Assembly (NCBI RefSeq): GCF_023169945.1
Contig: NZ_AP025591.1
Coordinates: 3,282,481 to 3,346,480, forward strand
DNA from: Anaeromyxobacter oryzae
GTDB taxonomy: Bacteria; Myxococcota; Myxococcia; Myxococcales; Anaeromyxobacteraceae
Reading direction: 5' to 3'
DNA length: 64,000 nt
Part shown: piece after piece, positions 52,793-63,256 of the stretch
How the letters are laid out: every line of letters starts with the position of its first letter
How positions within the stretch are numbered: the stretch's first letter is position 1
Translations under genes and position numbers: made by a program
The notes under the pieces: model-generated
Told to the model about the DNA's origin: nothing
What the model saw: only the letters and a program-made list of their open reading frames with translations
The model's database searches: none

Positions 52793-53581
52793 CTACCACC
52801 ACCACCGCCGCCACCGCCGGCCCGGCGGCGTGAGCAGCACGACGGCGAGGAAGATGCCGAGGCCGACGAGCGGCCCGCGCCGGCCGTGGAGCGTGCCGGA
52901 GAGGCCGGAGATCACGAGGCCGCCCACGACCAGCACCGCGACCGCTGCGGCGGCGAGCTGCCATCCGGGACCGGGGAGCAGGCGCAGGAGCTTCAGGCCG
53001 AGCGGCGTCGGATCGTACTCGCCCGCCCAGCCGCCGCGGCCCCAGCCTCCGCCCCACCGACCGCCGCTCCAGCGCCCCTCCTCCGCGTCGAGGCGGCGGC
53101 GCTCGAGATCGCCGACCTCGCGCGCCATCGACTCCGCCATCGCGCGCCGGGTGCGCGCGTCCTCCTCCGCCTCCGCCGCCTGGAGCGCCTGGCGCTCGGC
53201 GCTCGCGGCCGCCTCCCGCGCGGCCTCGGCCTGCCGCGAGGCCCAGAGCCGCTCGTTGAAGCTGCGCTGCTCCTCGGTGTCGAGGCTCGCGCCGCAGCCG
53301 GGGCACGTCGTCGCGAAGACGTTCGAATCCATCCCGCAGCGGATGCAGCGCGTGAAGGGCCGCTGGCCCTCGGTGTCCACGAGCTCGATCACCGGGTCCG
53401 GCTCGGGGCCGAACCGATCGAGCCGCGCCCCGGTGCGGGGCGCCGCGACGGGCGCGCCGCCCGCGGGGCGCTCGACGCCCTCGAACCGCTCGGCGCTCGC
53501 GGTCGGGGCGGGCGTGGCCGGATCGTCGCGCTCCGTGCGCGGCCCCTCGAGGTGGCGGAACCGTCCCAGGCGATCGTTCAT
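52793..53581 (-). CDS. zinc-ribbon membrane protein, hypothetical
   Basis: 262 residues from ATG 53581, overlapping the AAA ATPase stop by 4 bp. Layout: disordered N-terminus, a zinc ribbon (CIRCGMDS...CPGCGASL, about 79-99), a coiled coil (about 108-165, rich in Ala/Glu/Arg), a Trp/Gly-rich stretch (RWSGGRWGGGWGRGGW), then two membrane segments near the C-terminus (about 205-222 and 235-250) and a basic end with Trp residues. Function unknown; overlap with the ATPase gene implies joint action. Confidence 0.7.
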   Translation of the reverse strand: MNDRLGRFRHLEGPRTERDDPATPAPTASAERFEGVERPAGGAPVAAPRTGARLDRFGPEPDPVIELVDTEGQRPFTRCIRCGMDSNVFATTCPGCGASLDTEEQRSFNERLWASRQAEAAREAAASAERQALQAAEAEEDARTRRAMAESMAREVGDLERRRLDAEEGRWSGGRWGGGWGRGGWAGEYDPTPLGLKLLRLLPGPGWQLAAAAVAVLVVGGLVISGLSGTLHGRRGPLVGLGIFLAVVLLTPPGRRWRRWWW

Positions 53582-55146
53582 GGCCGGGAGCTCCCGTCCG
53601 CCGGCGCCGGCGTCGACGCGGGCCGGGTGCGGGTCCGGGCCCAGTCGCGGAGCCGCTCGATGTCCTCGCGCATCGTCGTGGAGAGCGGCAGCGACTCCGC
53701 CACCGAGCGCTCCAGGTGCGCTTGCGAGAGCTCCGTCCGCTCGGCGAACGCGTCGTAGAGCGCGGCCACGACGGCCTGCTCGATCTCGGCGCCGCTGAAC
53801 CCGTGCGCCCGCTCGGCGAGCGCGCCGGTGTCGAAGCCCGCCGGCTCGCGCCGGCGCTTGGCGAGGTGGATGTCGAAGATCTCGCGCCGCTCCGGCGCCG
53901 CGGGGAGGTCGATGAAGAAGATCTCGTCGAAGCGTCCCTTCCGCAGCAGCTCGGGCGGGAGCCCCTCGATGCGGTTCGCGGTCGCGACGACGAACACCGG
54001 CGCGGTCTTCTCCTGCAGCCAGGTGAGCAGCGATCCGAAGACGCGGGCGGACACGCCACCGTCCACCGTGCCGGAGGACTGGGACCCGGAGAGCCCCTTC
54101 TCGATCTCGTCCACCCAGAGGACGACGGGGGCGACGCTCTCGGCGACCCGGATCGCCTTCCGGAGGTTCTCCTCCGACGAGCCGACGAGGCCGCTGAAGA
54201 TGCGGCCCATGTCGAGGCGGAGGAGCGGGAGGTTCCACTGCGCGGCGACGGCCTTCGCCGTGAGGCTCTTCCCGCAGCCCTGGACGCCGAGGAGGAGGAG
54301 GCCCTTCGGCTCGGGCAGGCCGAAGCGGCGCGCGGCCTCGGAGAAGGCGGCGCCGCGCCGCTCGAGCCAGGTCTTGAGCGCGGCGAGCCCGCCCACGTCG
54401 GCGAGCCGCGCGTCGGGGGCGAAGTACTCGAGGAGCCCGCTCTTGCGGATCACCTGCCGCTTCTCCTCGAGGACGAGCGGGACGTCGTCGCGGGAGAGCC
54501 GGCCGTCGGTGGCGATCGCCTTCGCGAAGGCGCTCTCCGCCTCCGAGAGCGTGAGCCCGAGCGCCGCCTGGATGAGCTGGTCCGCGTCGTCCTTCGTGAG
54601 CTCCACCTTGGCGCGGTTGCTCCGGCGCACGACGCCGACGATCTCCTTCAGGAGCTCCAGGAGGTCGCGGTAGGTCGGGAGCGGGACGTCGAGGACGGAG
54701 ACCTCCTTCTCGATCTCCGGCGGGATGACGAGCGTCGGCGAGAGCAGGATGACCGTGGTGTAGGTGGACTTGAGCGCGTGGGCGAGCTCGCGCAGCCCGC
54801 GGACGACCTGCGGATCCTGGAGGTAGGGGTGGAAGTCCTTCAGGACCACGAGGGACGGCTCGGGGAGCTTCTCGACCGCGGCGAGCGCGTCGAGGGGCGC
54901 CTGGGCCTCGGGCGCGGGCCCCTTCGCGCCGCCGAGGCGCCGGAAGCCCTTCGTCGCCGACCAGCCGAGGAGCGCCTTGCCGTGGCTCTGGGCGAGATCG
55001 GCGAGGATCGCCTCGACGCGCAGCTCCTCGGAGGTGACGAGGTAGACGAGGGGGTAGCGGGCGCGGACGAGCGTGTCCAGCTCGCGGACGAAGCGCGGCG
55101 GGGTGCGGGAGGGCTCGGCGGGTGCCGGGTCGCCGGGAGCGGCCAT
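53578..55146 (-). CDS. AAA+ ATPase, Ycf46-like
   Basis: 522 residues. N-terminal ATPase-like but degenerate domain (about 20-240: [33 protein letters not shown]) and a C-terminal AAA module with Walker A GVQGCGKS (287-294), Walker [11 protein letters not shown] (341-350), sensor 1 [11 protein letters not shown], and the Arg-finger-like [14 protein letters not shown]. This arrangement matches the Ycf46-type ATPases of plastids and bacteria, whose partner proteins are mostly unknown. Coupled to the zinc-ribbon membrane protein. Confidence 0.85.
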   Translation of the reverse strand: MAAPGDPAPAEPSRTPPRFVRELDTLVRARYPLVYLVTSEELRVEAILADLAQSHGKALLGWSATKGFRRLGGAKGPAPEAQAPLDALAAVEKLPEPSLVVLKDFHPYLQDPQVVRGLRELAHALKSTYTTVILLSPTLVIPPEIEKEVSVLDVPLPTYRDLLELLKEIVGVVRRSNRAKVELTKDDADQLIQAALGLTLSEAESAFAKAIATDGRLSRDDVPLVLEEKRQVIRKSGLLEYFAPDARLADVGGLAALKTWLERRGAAFSEAARRFGLPEPKGLLLLGVQGCGKSLTAKAVAAQWNLPLLRLDMGRIFSGLVGSSEENLRKAIRVAESVAPVVLWVDEIEKGLSGSQSSGTVDGGVSARVFGSLLTWLQEKTAPVFVVATANRIEGLPPELLRKGRFDEIFFIDLPAAPERREIFDIHLAKRRREPAGFDTGALAERAHGFSGAEIEQAVVAALYDAFAERTELSQAHLERSVAESLPLSTTMREDIERLRDWARTRTRPASTPAPADGSSRP

Positions 55147-55204
55147 CCGGCGAGTGTATCAGCCCGGCGGCCGGCGCCCGAGCCATGGAGCGCGATTCCG
55201 TCGT

Positions 55205-55645
55205 TCAGGGCGCCTCGAGCCAGGCGAGCCGGACGTCGCCGCCGTCCACGTCCAGCGCGGCGACGGCGCCGGGCTTCACCTCGACGTCCTTGCCGGCGGC
55301 GGTCGCGACCGCCTGGGCGAGCTCGGGGTTGTGGCCGACGAGCGCGGTGCCGTCCGCCGCCTTCCGCGCGAGCGCGAGGACCTCGCGGCCGTCGGACGCC
55401 CCGGAGGCGAGCGCGTCGTCCGTCTCCACGGTCGCGCCCGTCCGCGCCGCGAGGAGCTCGGCGGTCTGCCGCGCGCGCGCGAACGGGCTCGTGACGATCC
55501 GCGCGACGCGGAGGCGCGGGGCGAGGGCCTTCACGTGGGCGTCGAAGCGGGCGCGCCCCTCCGGCGTGAGCCGCCGGGCCGCGTCGTCGCCGCCCTGCGG
55601 CTCGGCCTTCGCGTGACGCACCAGGTAGACGCGGGTCGCGGGCAT
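55205..55645 (-). CDS. sixA: phosphohistidine phosphatase SixA-like
   Basis: 146 residues. Histidine-phosphatase fold: catalytic VRHAKAEP (His11) at the N-terminus, VTSPFARARQTAELL, and the second histidine in VGHNPELA. SixA removes phosphate from phosphohistidines (for example HPt domains). ATG 55645, two bases from the treY stop, so the genes are in one transcript although no functional tie is obvious. Confidence 0.88.
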   Translation of the reverse strand: MPATRVYLVRHAKAEPQGGDDAARRLTPEGRARFDAHVKALAPRLRVARIVTSPFARARQTAELLAARTGATVETDDALASGASDGREVLALARKAADGTALVGHNPELAQAVATAAGKDVEVKPGAVAALDVDGGDVRLAWLEAP

Positions 55646-55647
55646 GT

Positions 55648-58600
55648 TCACTCCGAGGCGAGGAGGGCGACGGGGAAGTCGGCGAAGAGGGCGCCGAGCG
55701 AGGGGGCGTCGGCGTCGTGGACCGCGCCCGTCACGACGTCGCGCCACCGGCGCGGGAGCCCCTCGGGCAGCGGGAGCGCGCCCTCCCAGCGGATCTGCCC
55801 CTCGCCCTCCTCGAGGAGGCGGAGCACGAGGCGGGGAACGGCGCACACGACCGCGCGCCCACCGTGGCTCCGCGCGAACGCGAGGACGTGCGCCGCGTGC
55901 GGGCCGTTCGCGGCGAGCGGCCGGTGCTCGGCCTGGAGGAAGAACCCGAGCCGCTCGCGCCTGAAGGCGAGCGCGGCGTGCAGCAGGAGGAGCTTCGCCC
56001 GGCCCTCGACGAGCGCGTCGGGCGTCGAGAGGCGCCGCGCGAGCGCGCGGACCGCGTCGCCGCCCCGCGCGCGCTCCGCGCGGACCTCGGCCAGCACGCG
56101 CCGCCGCACCTCGTAGTCCACGGGCCGGCGGTTGTCGGGATCGACGAGCGAGAGGTCCCAGAGCTCCGTCCCCTGGTAGACGTCCGGCACGCCCGGCGCG
56201 AAGCACTTCACCGCCACCTGCGCGAGCGACGACACCCGGCCCGCCCTCGCCAGCCGCGCGGCGAGCGCGGCGAGCTCGGCGACGAAGGGCGGCGACGCGA
56301 GGACGCGCTGCACGAACCGGTGCACGCCTTGCTCGTACTCGGCGTCGGGGTTCGTCCAGCTCGTGTGGACCTTCGCCTCCCGGAGCGCCTTCTCGACGTA
56401 CGCGTGGATCCGCGCCTCGTAGGCCTCGAGGGCGGGAGAGCCGGGCGCGAGCCCGCCGTCGGGCCAGGTCCCGAGGAGCGTCTGGTAGACGAGCCACTCG
56501 TCGCGGCGGTCCGGCGCGGTCCGCCCCTCGATGCGGGTGAGGTGCGACCGGTTCATCCGCGTGAAGCGCGTCCACGCGGCGCGCGCGTCGCCCGGGATCT
56601 CCGAGAGCGCGTCGATGCGGACGCGGACGTCCTCGCTTCGCTTCGTGTCGTGCGTGGACGTCGCGGAGAGCGAGCCGGGGTAGCGGGCCTGCCGCTCGGC
56701 GAGGAGCGCGTGCAGGTCCTCCGGCGTCGTCCCGAACCGGCGCGGCTCGCCGCCGACCTCGTTCAGCGACGCGAGCCGCACGTAGGCGTAGAAGGCGGTG
56801 TCCTCCACGGCCTTCGCGGTGACGGGACCCGTCACCTGCTGCAGCTTCAGCGCGAGCTCGAGCCACTCGCGCCGGTCCGCGTCGGAGAGGCCGTCCGCGT
56901 ACCGCTGGAGGATGACGTCGCGGAGGAAGTCGTAGATCGACGGATCCACCACCGGGCTCCGCCGCCGGGCGCGCGCGATGGTCTCCTCGACGTAGCGCCG
57001 ATCGCGGTCGTGCACCTCGCCGCGCGGGCTCACGTACGTCCGGTAGACCGGGAAGAGCGACACGTACTCGACGAGCGTCCGGGTGAGCTCGCGCTGCGTG
57101 AAGTCGCGGGTGCGCCGGTCCATCTCGCTGATCCGCGCGAGGCGGTGAGCGAGCATGTTGATCTCGCTCGCCATCGACGACTCCATGACGAGCCGCTTCC
57201 GCGCGATCATCACCTCGCGGAAGTCCTCGCGCGCGCCGGCGATGCGCGAGTACAGCGTGTCGAAGGCGCGCTCGGCGGCGGGATCGACGAAGACGCCGTT
57301 CAGGGCGGCGAGGAACTCGTAGCCCGTCGTGCCGTCCACGTCCCACCCGTCCGGCATCTTCTCCGGCGCGACGAGGACCTTCTCGACGACCACGTACAGC
57401 GGCCGCCGCGGGAGTCGGCCCGCCTCGAGCTCGGCGGTGAGCCGCTCGAGGAGGAGCGCCTCCGTCGCGGCGTCGAGCGGCTCCCCGCGCTGCTGCGCCA
57501 GGAGCCGCCCCCGCTCGACGAGGTACGCCGCCTGGAGGCGCCGGAAGTACGCGGTGGGCGCGTGGAGGCCGTCCGGGTGGTCGATGCGGAGCCCGGACGC
57601 CTTCCCGTCGCGGACGAGGCCGAGCACGAGCCGGTGCGCCTCGGTGAAGACGCGCGGGTCCTCCATCCGGATGGCGGCGAGGCCGTTCACGTCGAAGAAG
57701 CGGCGGTAGTTGATCTCCTCGCCCGCGACGCGCCAGAAGGCGAGCCGGTACGCCTGGCCGTCCAGGAGCCGGTGCAGGAGGTCGAAGCTGCGCGCGTCGC
57801 CCGGCGTCCCGTTGAAGATCCGGACGTTCTCGTCCACGAAGGCGCGGACCCGCTCGCTCGAGTCGCAGAGCGCGCCGAGGCGCCGCTTCGCGACCTCCTT
57901 CTCGCGGGCGCGCTCCGCCACGGCCTCCGGCGACGTCTCGGTGCGCGGCGCGAGCTTCTCGAGCGCCGTGCAGATCGACTCGAGGTCCTGCACGCCGGGG
58001 TCGCTCGCGCCGAGCTCCTCCTTGAGGGCGTCGAGCCTGAACCGGAGCACCTGCGGGACGGAGCGCGGCGCCACCGGGAACACGTGCTCGAAGTAGCGGA
58101 TGAAGAAGCTCCCTCCCTCGCGGACGAGCGTGAGCTCGCCGCGCTCGAGCACGCGGCCGAACTGGTCGCCGAGGATGGGGACGAGCACCTTGTGCCCGAG
58201 CTCCGCCTTGAGCGGCGTCCAGTCGACGTCGAACGCGGGCGCGTGCACCGAAGACGGCCCGTTCTCCAGGACGTCCATCCACCACGCGTTCTCCTTCCCG
58301 ATCCCCATGTGGTTCGGGACGAAGTCGAGGAGGATGCCCATCCCGTTCGCGGCCGCCGCCGCGGCGAGCCGGGCGAAGCCCTCGTCCCCGCCGAGCTCGG
58401 GGTTGAGACGCGCGTGGTCCACGACGTCGTAGCCGTGCGTCGAGCCCGGGGCGGCGGCGAGGATCGGCGACAGGTAGAGGTCGGAGATGCCGAGCTCCGC
58501 GAGGTACGGCACGAGGTCCGCGGCGGCCTCGAAGCCGAACTTCGCGTGGAGCTGCAGCCGATACGTCGACGCCGGCCGGCGGGTGATCCCCTCGCCGCCC

Positions 58601-58665
58601 GCGAGCGCGGTGGCGAGCGCCTGGACCAGCGCCTCGACCAGCTCGACCTTCGCGGACGCCCCCAC
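55648..58665 (-). CDS. treY: maltooligosyl trehalose synthase (GH13)
   Basis: 1005 residues. Turns the reducing-end glucose of maltodextrin into a trehalose unit. GH13 features are complete: ASTYRLQLH, region I DFVPNHM, region [12 protein letters not shown] (nucleophile Asp), region III with [24 protein letters not shown] (acid/base Glu), and [13 protein letters not shown] (third Asp). The TreZ partner that releases trehalose is not in this window. In operon with malQ upstream (56 bp) and sixA downstream. Confidence 0.95.
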   Translation of the reverse strand: MGASAKVELVEALVQALATALAGGEGITRRPASTYRLQLHAKFGFEAAADLVPYLAELGISDLYLSPILAAAPGSTHGYDVVDHARLNPELGGDEGFARLAAAAAANGMGILLDFVPNHMGIGKENAWWMDVLENGPSSVHAPAFDVDWTPLKAELGHKVLVPILGDQFGRVLERGELTLVREGGSFFIRYFEHVFPVAPRSVPQVLRFRLDALKEELGASDPGVQDLESICTALEKLAPRTETSPEAVAERAREKEVAKRRLGALCDSSERVRAFVDENVRIFNGTPGDARSFDLLHRLLDGQAYRLAFWRVAGEEINYRRFFDVNGLAAIRMEDPRVFTEAHRLVLGLVRDGKASGLRIDHPDGLHAPTAYFRRLQAAYLVERGRLLAQQRGEPLDAATEALLLERLTAELEAGRLPRRPLYVVVEKVLVAPEKMPDGWDVDGTTGYEFLAALNGVFVDPAAERAFDTLYSRIAGAREDFREVMIARKRLVMESSMASEINMLAHRLARISEMDRRTRDFTQRELTRTLVEYVSLFPVYRTYVSPRGEVHDRDRRYVEETIARARRRSPVVDPSIYDFLRDVILQRYADGLSDADRREWLELALKLQQVTGPVTAKAVEDTAFYAYVRLASLNEVGGEPRRFGTTPEDLHALLAERQARYPGSLSATSTHDTKRSEDVRVRIDALSEIPGDARAAWTRFTRMNRSHLTRIEGRTAPDRRDEWLVYQTLLGTWPDGGLAPGSPALEAYEARIHAYVEKALREAKVHTSWTNPDAEYEQGVHRFVQRVLASPPFVAELAALAARLARAGRVSSLAQVAVKCFAPGVPDVYQGTELWDLSLVDPDNRRPVDYEVRRRVLAEVRAERARGGDAVRALARRLSTPDALVEGRAKLLLLHAALAFRRERLGFFLQAEHRPLAANGPHAAHVLAFARSHGGRAVVCAVPRLVLRLLEEGEGQIRWEGALPLPEGLPRRWRDVVTGAVHDADAPSLGALFADFPVALLASE

Positions 58666-58721
58666 GCTCCCTCACAGCTCCCCGCGCGACGTTCGAGGGG
58701 CCGCGCGGCGCCCCGCGGCCG

Positions 58722-60281
58722 CTAGCCGGCGGCCCTCCCGGACGCGACGGCGAGGCCGCGGAGCCGCTCCCGTGCCGCCCGGTCCGCCGCGAGGGCGGCG
58801 AGGTCCATCGGGATCCGGTACGTCCAGTTCGCGTCGGTGACCGTGCCCGGCACGTTCACCCGCTCGCGCAACCCGAACACGTCCTGGAACGGGAGCAGCA
58901 GCAGGTCCGAGCCCGAGCCGTAGATCATCCCGAGCAGCGCGTCGCGCACGCGGTCGTCGAACCGCGCCGGCGGCTCGGCCCGGAGCGGCGCGAGGGCCGG
59001 GATCTCGAGGAGCTGCGCGCGCTCCTGCGGCGACATCGCCTCGTACCAGTCCGCGACCGACTCGGTGTCGTGCGTGCCGGTCGTCGCGACGGACAGCGCC
59101 GGCCAGCGCGCCGGGTCGCGGAACGGCTCCCCCGGCGCCTTCCACTCCTTCTCCCAGCGCTGCACCCGGTATCCCGGGATCTCGAGCCGCTGGAGCGACG
59201 CGCGGACGAAGTCCGGCACCACGCCGAGGTCCTCGGCGATCACGCGCGCGTCCTGGCCGAGCAGCCCGAGGACGGTCTCGCCGTTGTGCGTCTGCGCGGC
59301 CTCGACGTCCGGGACGAAGGCGGCCTTCCCGCCGTCGTTCGGGAAGAAGTAGGTGCGGTAGACGCCGACGACGTGGTCGACGCGGTACAGATCGTACAGG
59401 TCGGCCATGCGCCGGGCGCGCGCGCGGAGCCACACGTGACCCTCGCGCTCCATGACGTCCCAGCGGTACACCGGGAGGCCCCAGTCCTGGCCCGTGGCGC
59501 TGAACGCGTCCGGCGGGACGCCGACGCGGGCGTCGAGCCGGAAGTCGCCGCGGCGCGACCAGACGTCGGCGGAGTCGGTCGCGACCATGAACGGCAGGTC
59601 GCCGCCGAGCAGGACGCCGCCCGCGTTCGCGTCGTGGCGCGCGGCGTGCCACTGCTCCTCGCCCTGCCACTGCAGCCACGTGTGGAACAGGATCTCCCGG
59701 GAGAGGCGCGCCCGCGCGTCGGCGAGGGCGGCGGGGTCGCGGTTCGCGAGGGGGGCGGGCCAGTCCGTCCACCCGCGTCCGCCCATCTCCCGATCGTGGA
59801 GCGCGACGAAGAGCGTGTACTCGTCGAGCCAGTCCGCCTCCTCTCGCGCGAACGCCTCGAGGGCGCGCGCCCGCCCGGTGCGCCGGTTCCACTCGTCGCG
59901 CACGAAGCGCTCGAACGCGAGGTCGAACGCGACGCGCTTCAGGGCCCGCACCTCGTCCCAGCGCACGCTCGGCGCGGCGCGGACGGCGTCGAGCCGGCGG
60001 CGCGTCTCGTCGGGGAGCGCGCCCTCGCCGCCCGCCGCCTCGAAGTCCTCGAGGGTGGAGGGCGCGATGTACACCGGGTCGAGCGCGAAGGCGGAGAGCG
60101 CGCCGTAAGGGCTGTTCTGGCCGCGCGAGGCCTCGTTCACCGGGAGGATCTGGACGATCGAGAACCCGGCGTCGCGGGCCCAGCGCGTGAACGGGACGAG
60201 GTCCGGGATCTCGCCGACGCCCCAGTCCGAGGCGGAGCGCAGCGAGAAGAGCGGGAGGAGGACGCCTGCCTGGCGGGACAT
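58722..60281 (-). CDS. malQ: 4-alpha-glucanotransferase (amylomaltase)
   Basis: 519 residues from ATG 60281 (MSRQAGVLLPLFSLRS); 60293 is an alternative. It shuffles maltodextrin chains. GH77 features: RVDHVVGVYRTYF (catalytic Asp), IAEDLGVVPDFVRASL (acid/base Glu), TGTHDTESVADW (third Asp). N-terminus SDWGVGEIPDL is typical. Likely supplies substrate for TreY in glycogen/trehalose turnover. Confidence 0.95.
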   Translation of the reverse strand: MSRQAGVLLPLFSLRSASDWGVGEIPDLVPFTRWARDAGFSIVQILPVNEASRGQNSPYGALSAFALDPVYIAPSTLEDFEAAGGEGALPDETRRRLDAVRAAPSVRWDEVRALKRVAFDLAFERFVRDEWNRRTGRARALEAFAREEADWLDEYTLFVALHDREMGGRGWTDWPAPLANRDPAALADARARLSREILFHTWLQWQGEEQWHAARHDANAGGVLLGGDLPFMVATDSADVWSRRGDFRLDARVGVPPDAFSATGQDWGLPVYRWDVMEREGHVWLRARARRMADLYDLYRVDHVVGVYRTYFFPNDGGKAAFVPDVEAAQTHNGETVLGLLGQDARVIAEDLGVVPDFVRASLQRLEIPGYRVQRWEKEWKAPGEPFRDPARWPALSVATTGTHDTESVADWYEAMSPQERAQLLEIPALAPLRAEPPARFDDRVRDALLGMIYGSGSDLLLLPFQDVFGLRERVNVPGTVTDANWTYRIPMDLAALAADRAARERLRGLAVASGRAAG

Positions 60282-60331
60282 GGATGCGCGCACGGTGAGG
60301 TGGTTCCGCCGCAGCTACAAGTTTTCGGCTT

Positions 60332-61366
60332 GTGACGCGACGGGGCACCGGGATATCAGACGAGCGCCCATCCGGCATCGTCCCTCCGGGGCCTCCCTTG
60401 CTCATCCGCGGCCGCTTCGCGCCCTCACCGACCGGTCCGCTCCACCTCGGCAACGCGCGGACGGCGCTCCTCTCCTGGCTCGCCGCGCGGTCGGCCGGCG
60501 GTGCGTACCTCATGCGCGTCGAGGATCTCGACGGGCCCCGGGTGCGCCCGGGGCTCGAGGCGCGCATCCTCGACGAGCTGCGCTGGCTCGGTCTCGACTG
60601 GGACGAGGGGCCGGACGTCGGCGGCCCGGCCGGCCCCTACCGCCAGTCGGAGCGGCTCCCGCGCTACGCCGCCGCGCTCGAGGCGCTCCGCGCTGCAGGC
60701 GCCGTGTACCCCTGCTTCTGCTCGCGCGCGGAGATCGCGGCGGCGTCGCAGGCGCCGCACGGCCCCGGGGACGAGGGGCCGCGCTATCCGGGCACGTGCC
60801 GCGACCTTCCTGCCGCCGAGGTGGCGCGCCGGTCCGCCGAGCGCCGGCCCGCGTGGCGCTTCCGCGTCCCCGAGGGGACGGTCGCCTTCGACGACGCCGT
60901 GCACGGGCGGCGCGTCCACGAAGTCCTCGCCGAGACCGGCGACTTCGTCGTGGCCCGCGCCGACGGGATCCCCGCCTACCAGCTCGCGGTCGTGGTCGAC
61001 GACGCGGCGATGGGCGTGACCGAGGTCGTCCGCGGGGACGATCTCCTCCCGTCCACGGCCCGGCAGCTCCTGCTCTACGCCGCCCTCGGCCTCGCGCCGC
61101 CCCGGTTCGGACACGTGCCGCTCGTGGTCGGGGAGGACGGCGCGCGCCTCGCGAAGCGCCACGGCGCGCGATCACTCGGCGAGCTGCGCGACGCGGGCGC
61201 GGATCCGGCGGCGGTGACGGGGCTCCTCGCGGCGCTCTCGGGCCTCGCGCCGGCGGGCGCGCGCGTGACGCCGCGCGCGCTCGTGTCCGGGTTCTCGCTC
61301 GGGAAGATCGGAACCGCGCCCGCGGTGCTGCCGGCGGGCGCGGTGGAAGCGCTGGTGCGTCCCTAG
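60332..61366 (+). CDS. gluQ: glutamyl-queuosine tRNA(Asp) synthetase-like
   Basis: 322-344 residues. Attaches Glu to queuosine in tRNA-Asp. It is a GluRS catalytic-domain-only protein: FAPSPTGPLHLGNARTAL (HIGH-type HLGN), MRVEDLDGPR, zinc ligands in CFCSR and YPGTC, and a KMSKS-like LAKRHGARSL. It lacks the anticodon domain, as GluQ-RS does. Start unsettled: GTG 60332 or TTG 60398 (LLIRGRFAPSPTG); the latter gives the usual length. Convergent with the next gene, sharing CTAG at the stops. Confidence 0.9.
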   Translation: MTRRGTGISDERPSGIVPPGPPLLIRGRFAPSPTGPLHLGNARTALLSWLAARSAGGAYLMRVEDLDGPRVRPGLEARILDELRWLGLDWDEGPDVGGPAGPYRQSERLPRYAAALEALRAAGAVYPCFCSRAEIAAASQAPHGPGDEGPRYPGTCRDLPAAEVARRSAERRPAWRFRVPEGTVAFDDAVHGRRVHEVLAETGDFVVARADGIPAYQLAVVVDDAAMGVTEVVRGDDLLPSTARQLLLYAALGLAPPRFGHVPLVVGEDGARLAKRHGARSLGELRDAGADPAAVTGLLAALSGLAPAGARVTPRALVSGFSLGKIGTAPAVLPAGAVEALVRP

Positions 61367-61890
61367 AACTCGAACCCGATCCGGCCGAGCAACCCGAGCT
61401 CGGGGGACCTGGTCGCGCCGGGCAGCCCCCAGCGGGCGAGGCCCCACGCGCCGACGCGGAACGGCAGGACGGGGAGCTTCACCGAGAGGCCGGGGCGGAA
61501 CCCGTAGAACCGGTTCCAGCCGCCGCTCGCGGCCTGCCGGAGCTCCGAGGTGGAGCGGAGGTTCGCGGCGCCCACCTCGCCGAGCAGCTCGAGCCGGAGC
61601 ACCGGGAGCAGGTCGGTGGCGAGGCCGCCGAGCGCGCTCGCGTTGTACCGCCGCAGGGTCGACCCGGAGAAGTTCCCCTCCATCGCAGCGCCGAGCATGA
61701 GCGGCCCCGCGCGGAGGAGCACCGTCGCGCCGGCGTCCCCCATGGGCGACAGATCCCGAGTCGTGCCGGGAGCCCGGTTCACGCCGAGGTGCTGGCTGCC
61801 GATGGTGGCCTCGATGCCGAGCGAGAGCGGCGCCGCGTGCGCCGGGACCGCAGCGGCAAGACAGACGAGCGCGAGCAGGACACGGACCAT
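61363..61890 (-). CDS. outer-membrane-beta-barrel-like protein, hypothetical
   Basis: 175 residues from ATG 61890 with GGAGGGAA upstream. Signal peptide to about residue 19 (VLLALVCLAAAVPAHAA). The mature part alternates short amphipathic beta strands with Gly-rich turns and ends in RIGFEF with terminal Phe, both typical of small outer membrane barrels. No family recognised. Its stop overlaps that of the gluQ gene. Confidence 0.7.
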   Translation of the reverse strand: MVRVLLALVCLAAAVPAHAAPLSLGIEATIGSQHLGVNRAPGTTRDLSPMGDAGATVLLRAGPLMLGAAMEGNFSGSTLRRYNASALGGLATDLLPVLRLELLGEVGAANLRSTSELRQAASGGWNRFYGFRPGLSVKLPVLPFRVGAWGLARWGLPGATRSPELGLLGRIGFEF

Positions 61891-62013
61891 TCTGGTTCCC
61901 TCCCCACCGGCCCCGCGGGCCGGCCCTCGCAAAAGCTAGGTCTCGGCGCCGCGACGCGCGCCGCCGGGACGGGGCGACGGGCGGCCGGGCGGGCGGCGGA
62001 TTACGCAGACGGG

Positions 62014-62610
62014 GTGACGTCCCTGCTCCGTGCCCCGACCGACCCGCGCTGGGTGGGGACCGCGCTCGCGAGCCTCGACGCGACGCTCCAGGACCACGCG
62101 CACTGCGAGAAGAAGGCCGCCGCGAGCGCGCTGAAGCTCGTCGCCGATCATCCCGATCGCCCGGAGCTGGTGCGGGCCCTCGCGAAGCTCGCGCAGGAGG
62201 AGATGCAGCACTTCCTCGCGGTGCTCGCGGAGCTCGGGCGCCGCGGCGTGCCGCTGCCGCCCGATGGCGGCGATCCCTACGCGCAGGCCCTCGTCGCGCG
62301 GGTACGGAGTGGCGACGCGACGGCCCGGCTCGTGGATCGCCTGCTCGTGGCGGCGCTCATCGAGGCGCGGAGCTGCGAGCGGCTGTGGCTGCTCGCGGGG
62401 GCGCTGCCGGAGCCGAGGCTGCGCGAGCTGTACGCGAGGCTGGCGCAGAGCGAGGCGGGCCACGAGAGGCTCTTCGTGGAGCTGGCGCGGGGGGTGGTGG
62501 GCGGGGCGCGGCGTGGGGAGGCTGCCGAGGTGGACGCGCGGCTTGGGGTGCTGGCGGAGGAGGAGGCGAGGATCGTGGCGGGGTTGCCGATCGTGGCGCG
62601 GGTGCACTGA
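62014..62610 (+). CDS. miaE: tRNA-(ms2io6A)-hydroxylase (MiaE-like)
   Basis: 198 residues from GTG 62014. Nonhaem diiron hydroxylase that hydroxylates the 2-methylthio-isopentenyl side chain on A37 of tRNA. The ferritin-like diiron ligands are visible: E in CEKKAAASALKL, E/H in QEEMQHFLAVL, E in IEARSCERLWLL and SEAGHERLF. No other miaB/miaA genes are near. No ribosome site is evident. Confidence 0.88.
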   Translation: MTSLLRAPTDPRWVGTALASLDATLQDHAHCEKKAAASALKLVADHPDRPELVRALAKLAQEEMQHFLAVLAELGRRGVPLPPDGGDPYAQALVARVRSGDATARLVDRLLVAALIEARSCERLWLLAGALPEPRLRELYARLAQSEAGHERLFVELARGVVGGARRGEAAEVDARLGVLAEEEARIVAGLPIVARVH

Positions 62611-63136
62611 GCGGCCGCCCGCTGGCGATCACGAGCTTGGTCGGGCGCGCGGCCCAGGGACGGCGGGCCTGTGAACGCGAACGCTTCTGGCCTGGGCGGG
62701 GGCGTGGAGTGGGCGTGGGGCGTGGGCGTGGGGCGTGGTCTGTGCCTGCAGCCCGCAGCGCCGCGCCTGCTCGGCGCATTCGTCAGAGCCTCTCGGGCGG
62801 TTCAGAAACGCGCGGGCGTCGTCAGTACTGGACACCGGTGTGGATACGCAAACCGGTCACATGGGCAATGAAGGGGAGGGTTGGCGGGCGTCGGTGCGGG
62901 ATTGAGCGGTGTTGCACGGAGAATTGCCGTGGAAGCGAACGATTCCGTCCTGGTGGGGGGCGGGGGCTCGCGCCCGCCGTGATGAAGGCCTCCCGCGTGG
63001 CAGATGTGAGTGCCCGTGACATCCAGCGGTCCTCTCTATCTCCGCGAGGGCCGGGAGAAGGGCGGTCGCGTCCGGCGCTGCGCGTTCGTTCGCGTTCGCC
63101 TCCCCGTCGCGTTCGCGTATGCAGCCGCTAGCGCAA

Positions 63137-63190
63137 TCGCAGTTCCAGTCGCGGTCGCAGTTCCAATCGCGGTCACAGTTTCAGTCGCGG
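63137..63190. repeat. 18-bp tandem repeat, three units
   Basis: Units at 63137-63154, 63155-63172 and 63173-63190 share TC-CAGTT-CA-TCGCGG with one to three changes. It lies between the two copies of the 63001/63197 element. Confidence 0.8.
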
Positions 63191-63225
63191 TCGCGCAGAT
63201 GTGAGCGCCCGCCCATCCAGATTCT

Positions 63226-63256
63226 CCCTCTCCCTCCGCGAAGCGGGGGGAGAGGG
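63226..63256. repeat. dispersed-type hairpin (CCCTCTCCC...GGGAGAGGG)
   Basis: Arms 63226-63239 and 63243-63256 pair over 14 bases with one mismatch around a 3-base loop, followed by GCCGGGGTGAGGG. Sequences of this form are scattered in many proteobacterial genomes. No T-tract follows, so it is not called as a terminator. Confidence 0.6.

Noticed and set aside
63010-63204. A 64-residue hydrophobic reading frame
   Set aside because: Its hydrophobic AVPVAV-type pattern comes entirely from the 18-bp tandem repeat; no ribosome site and no homology.
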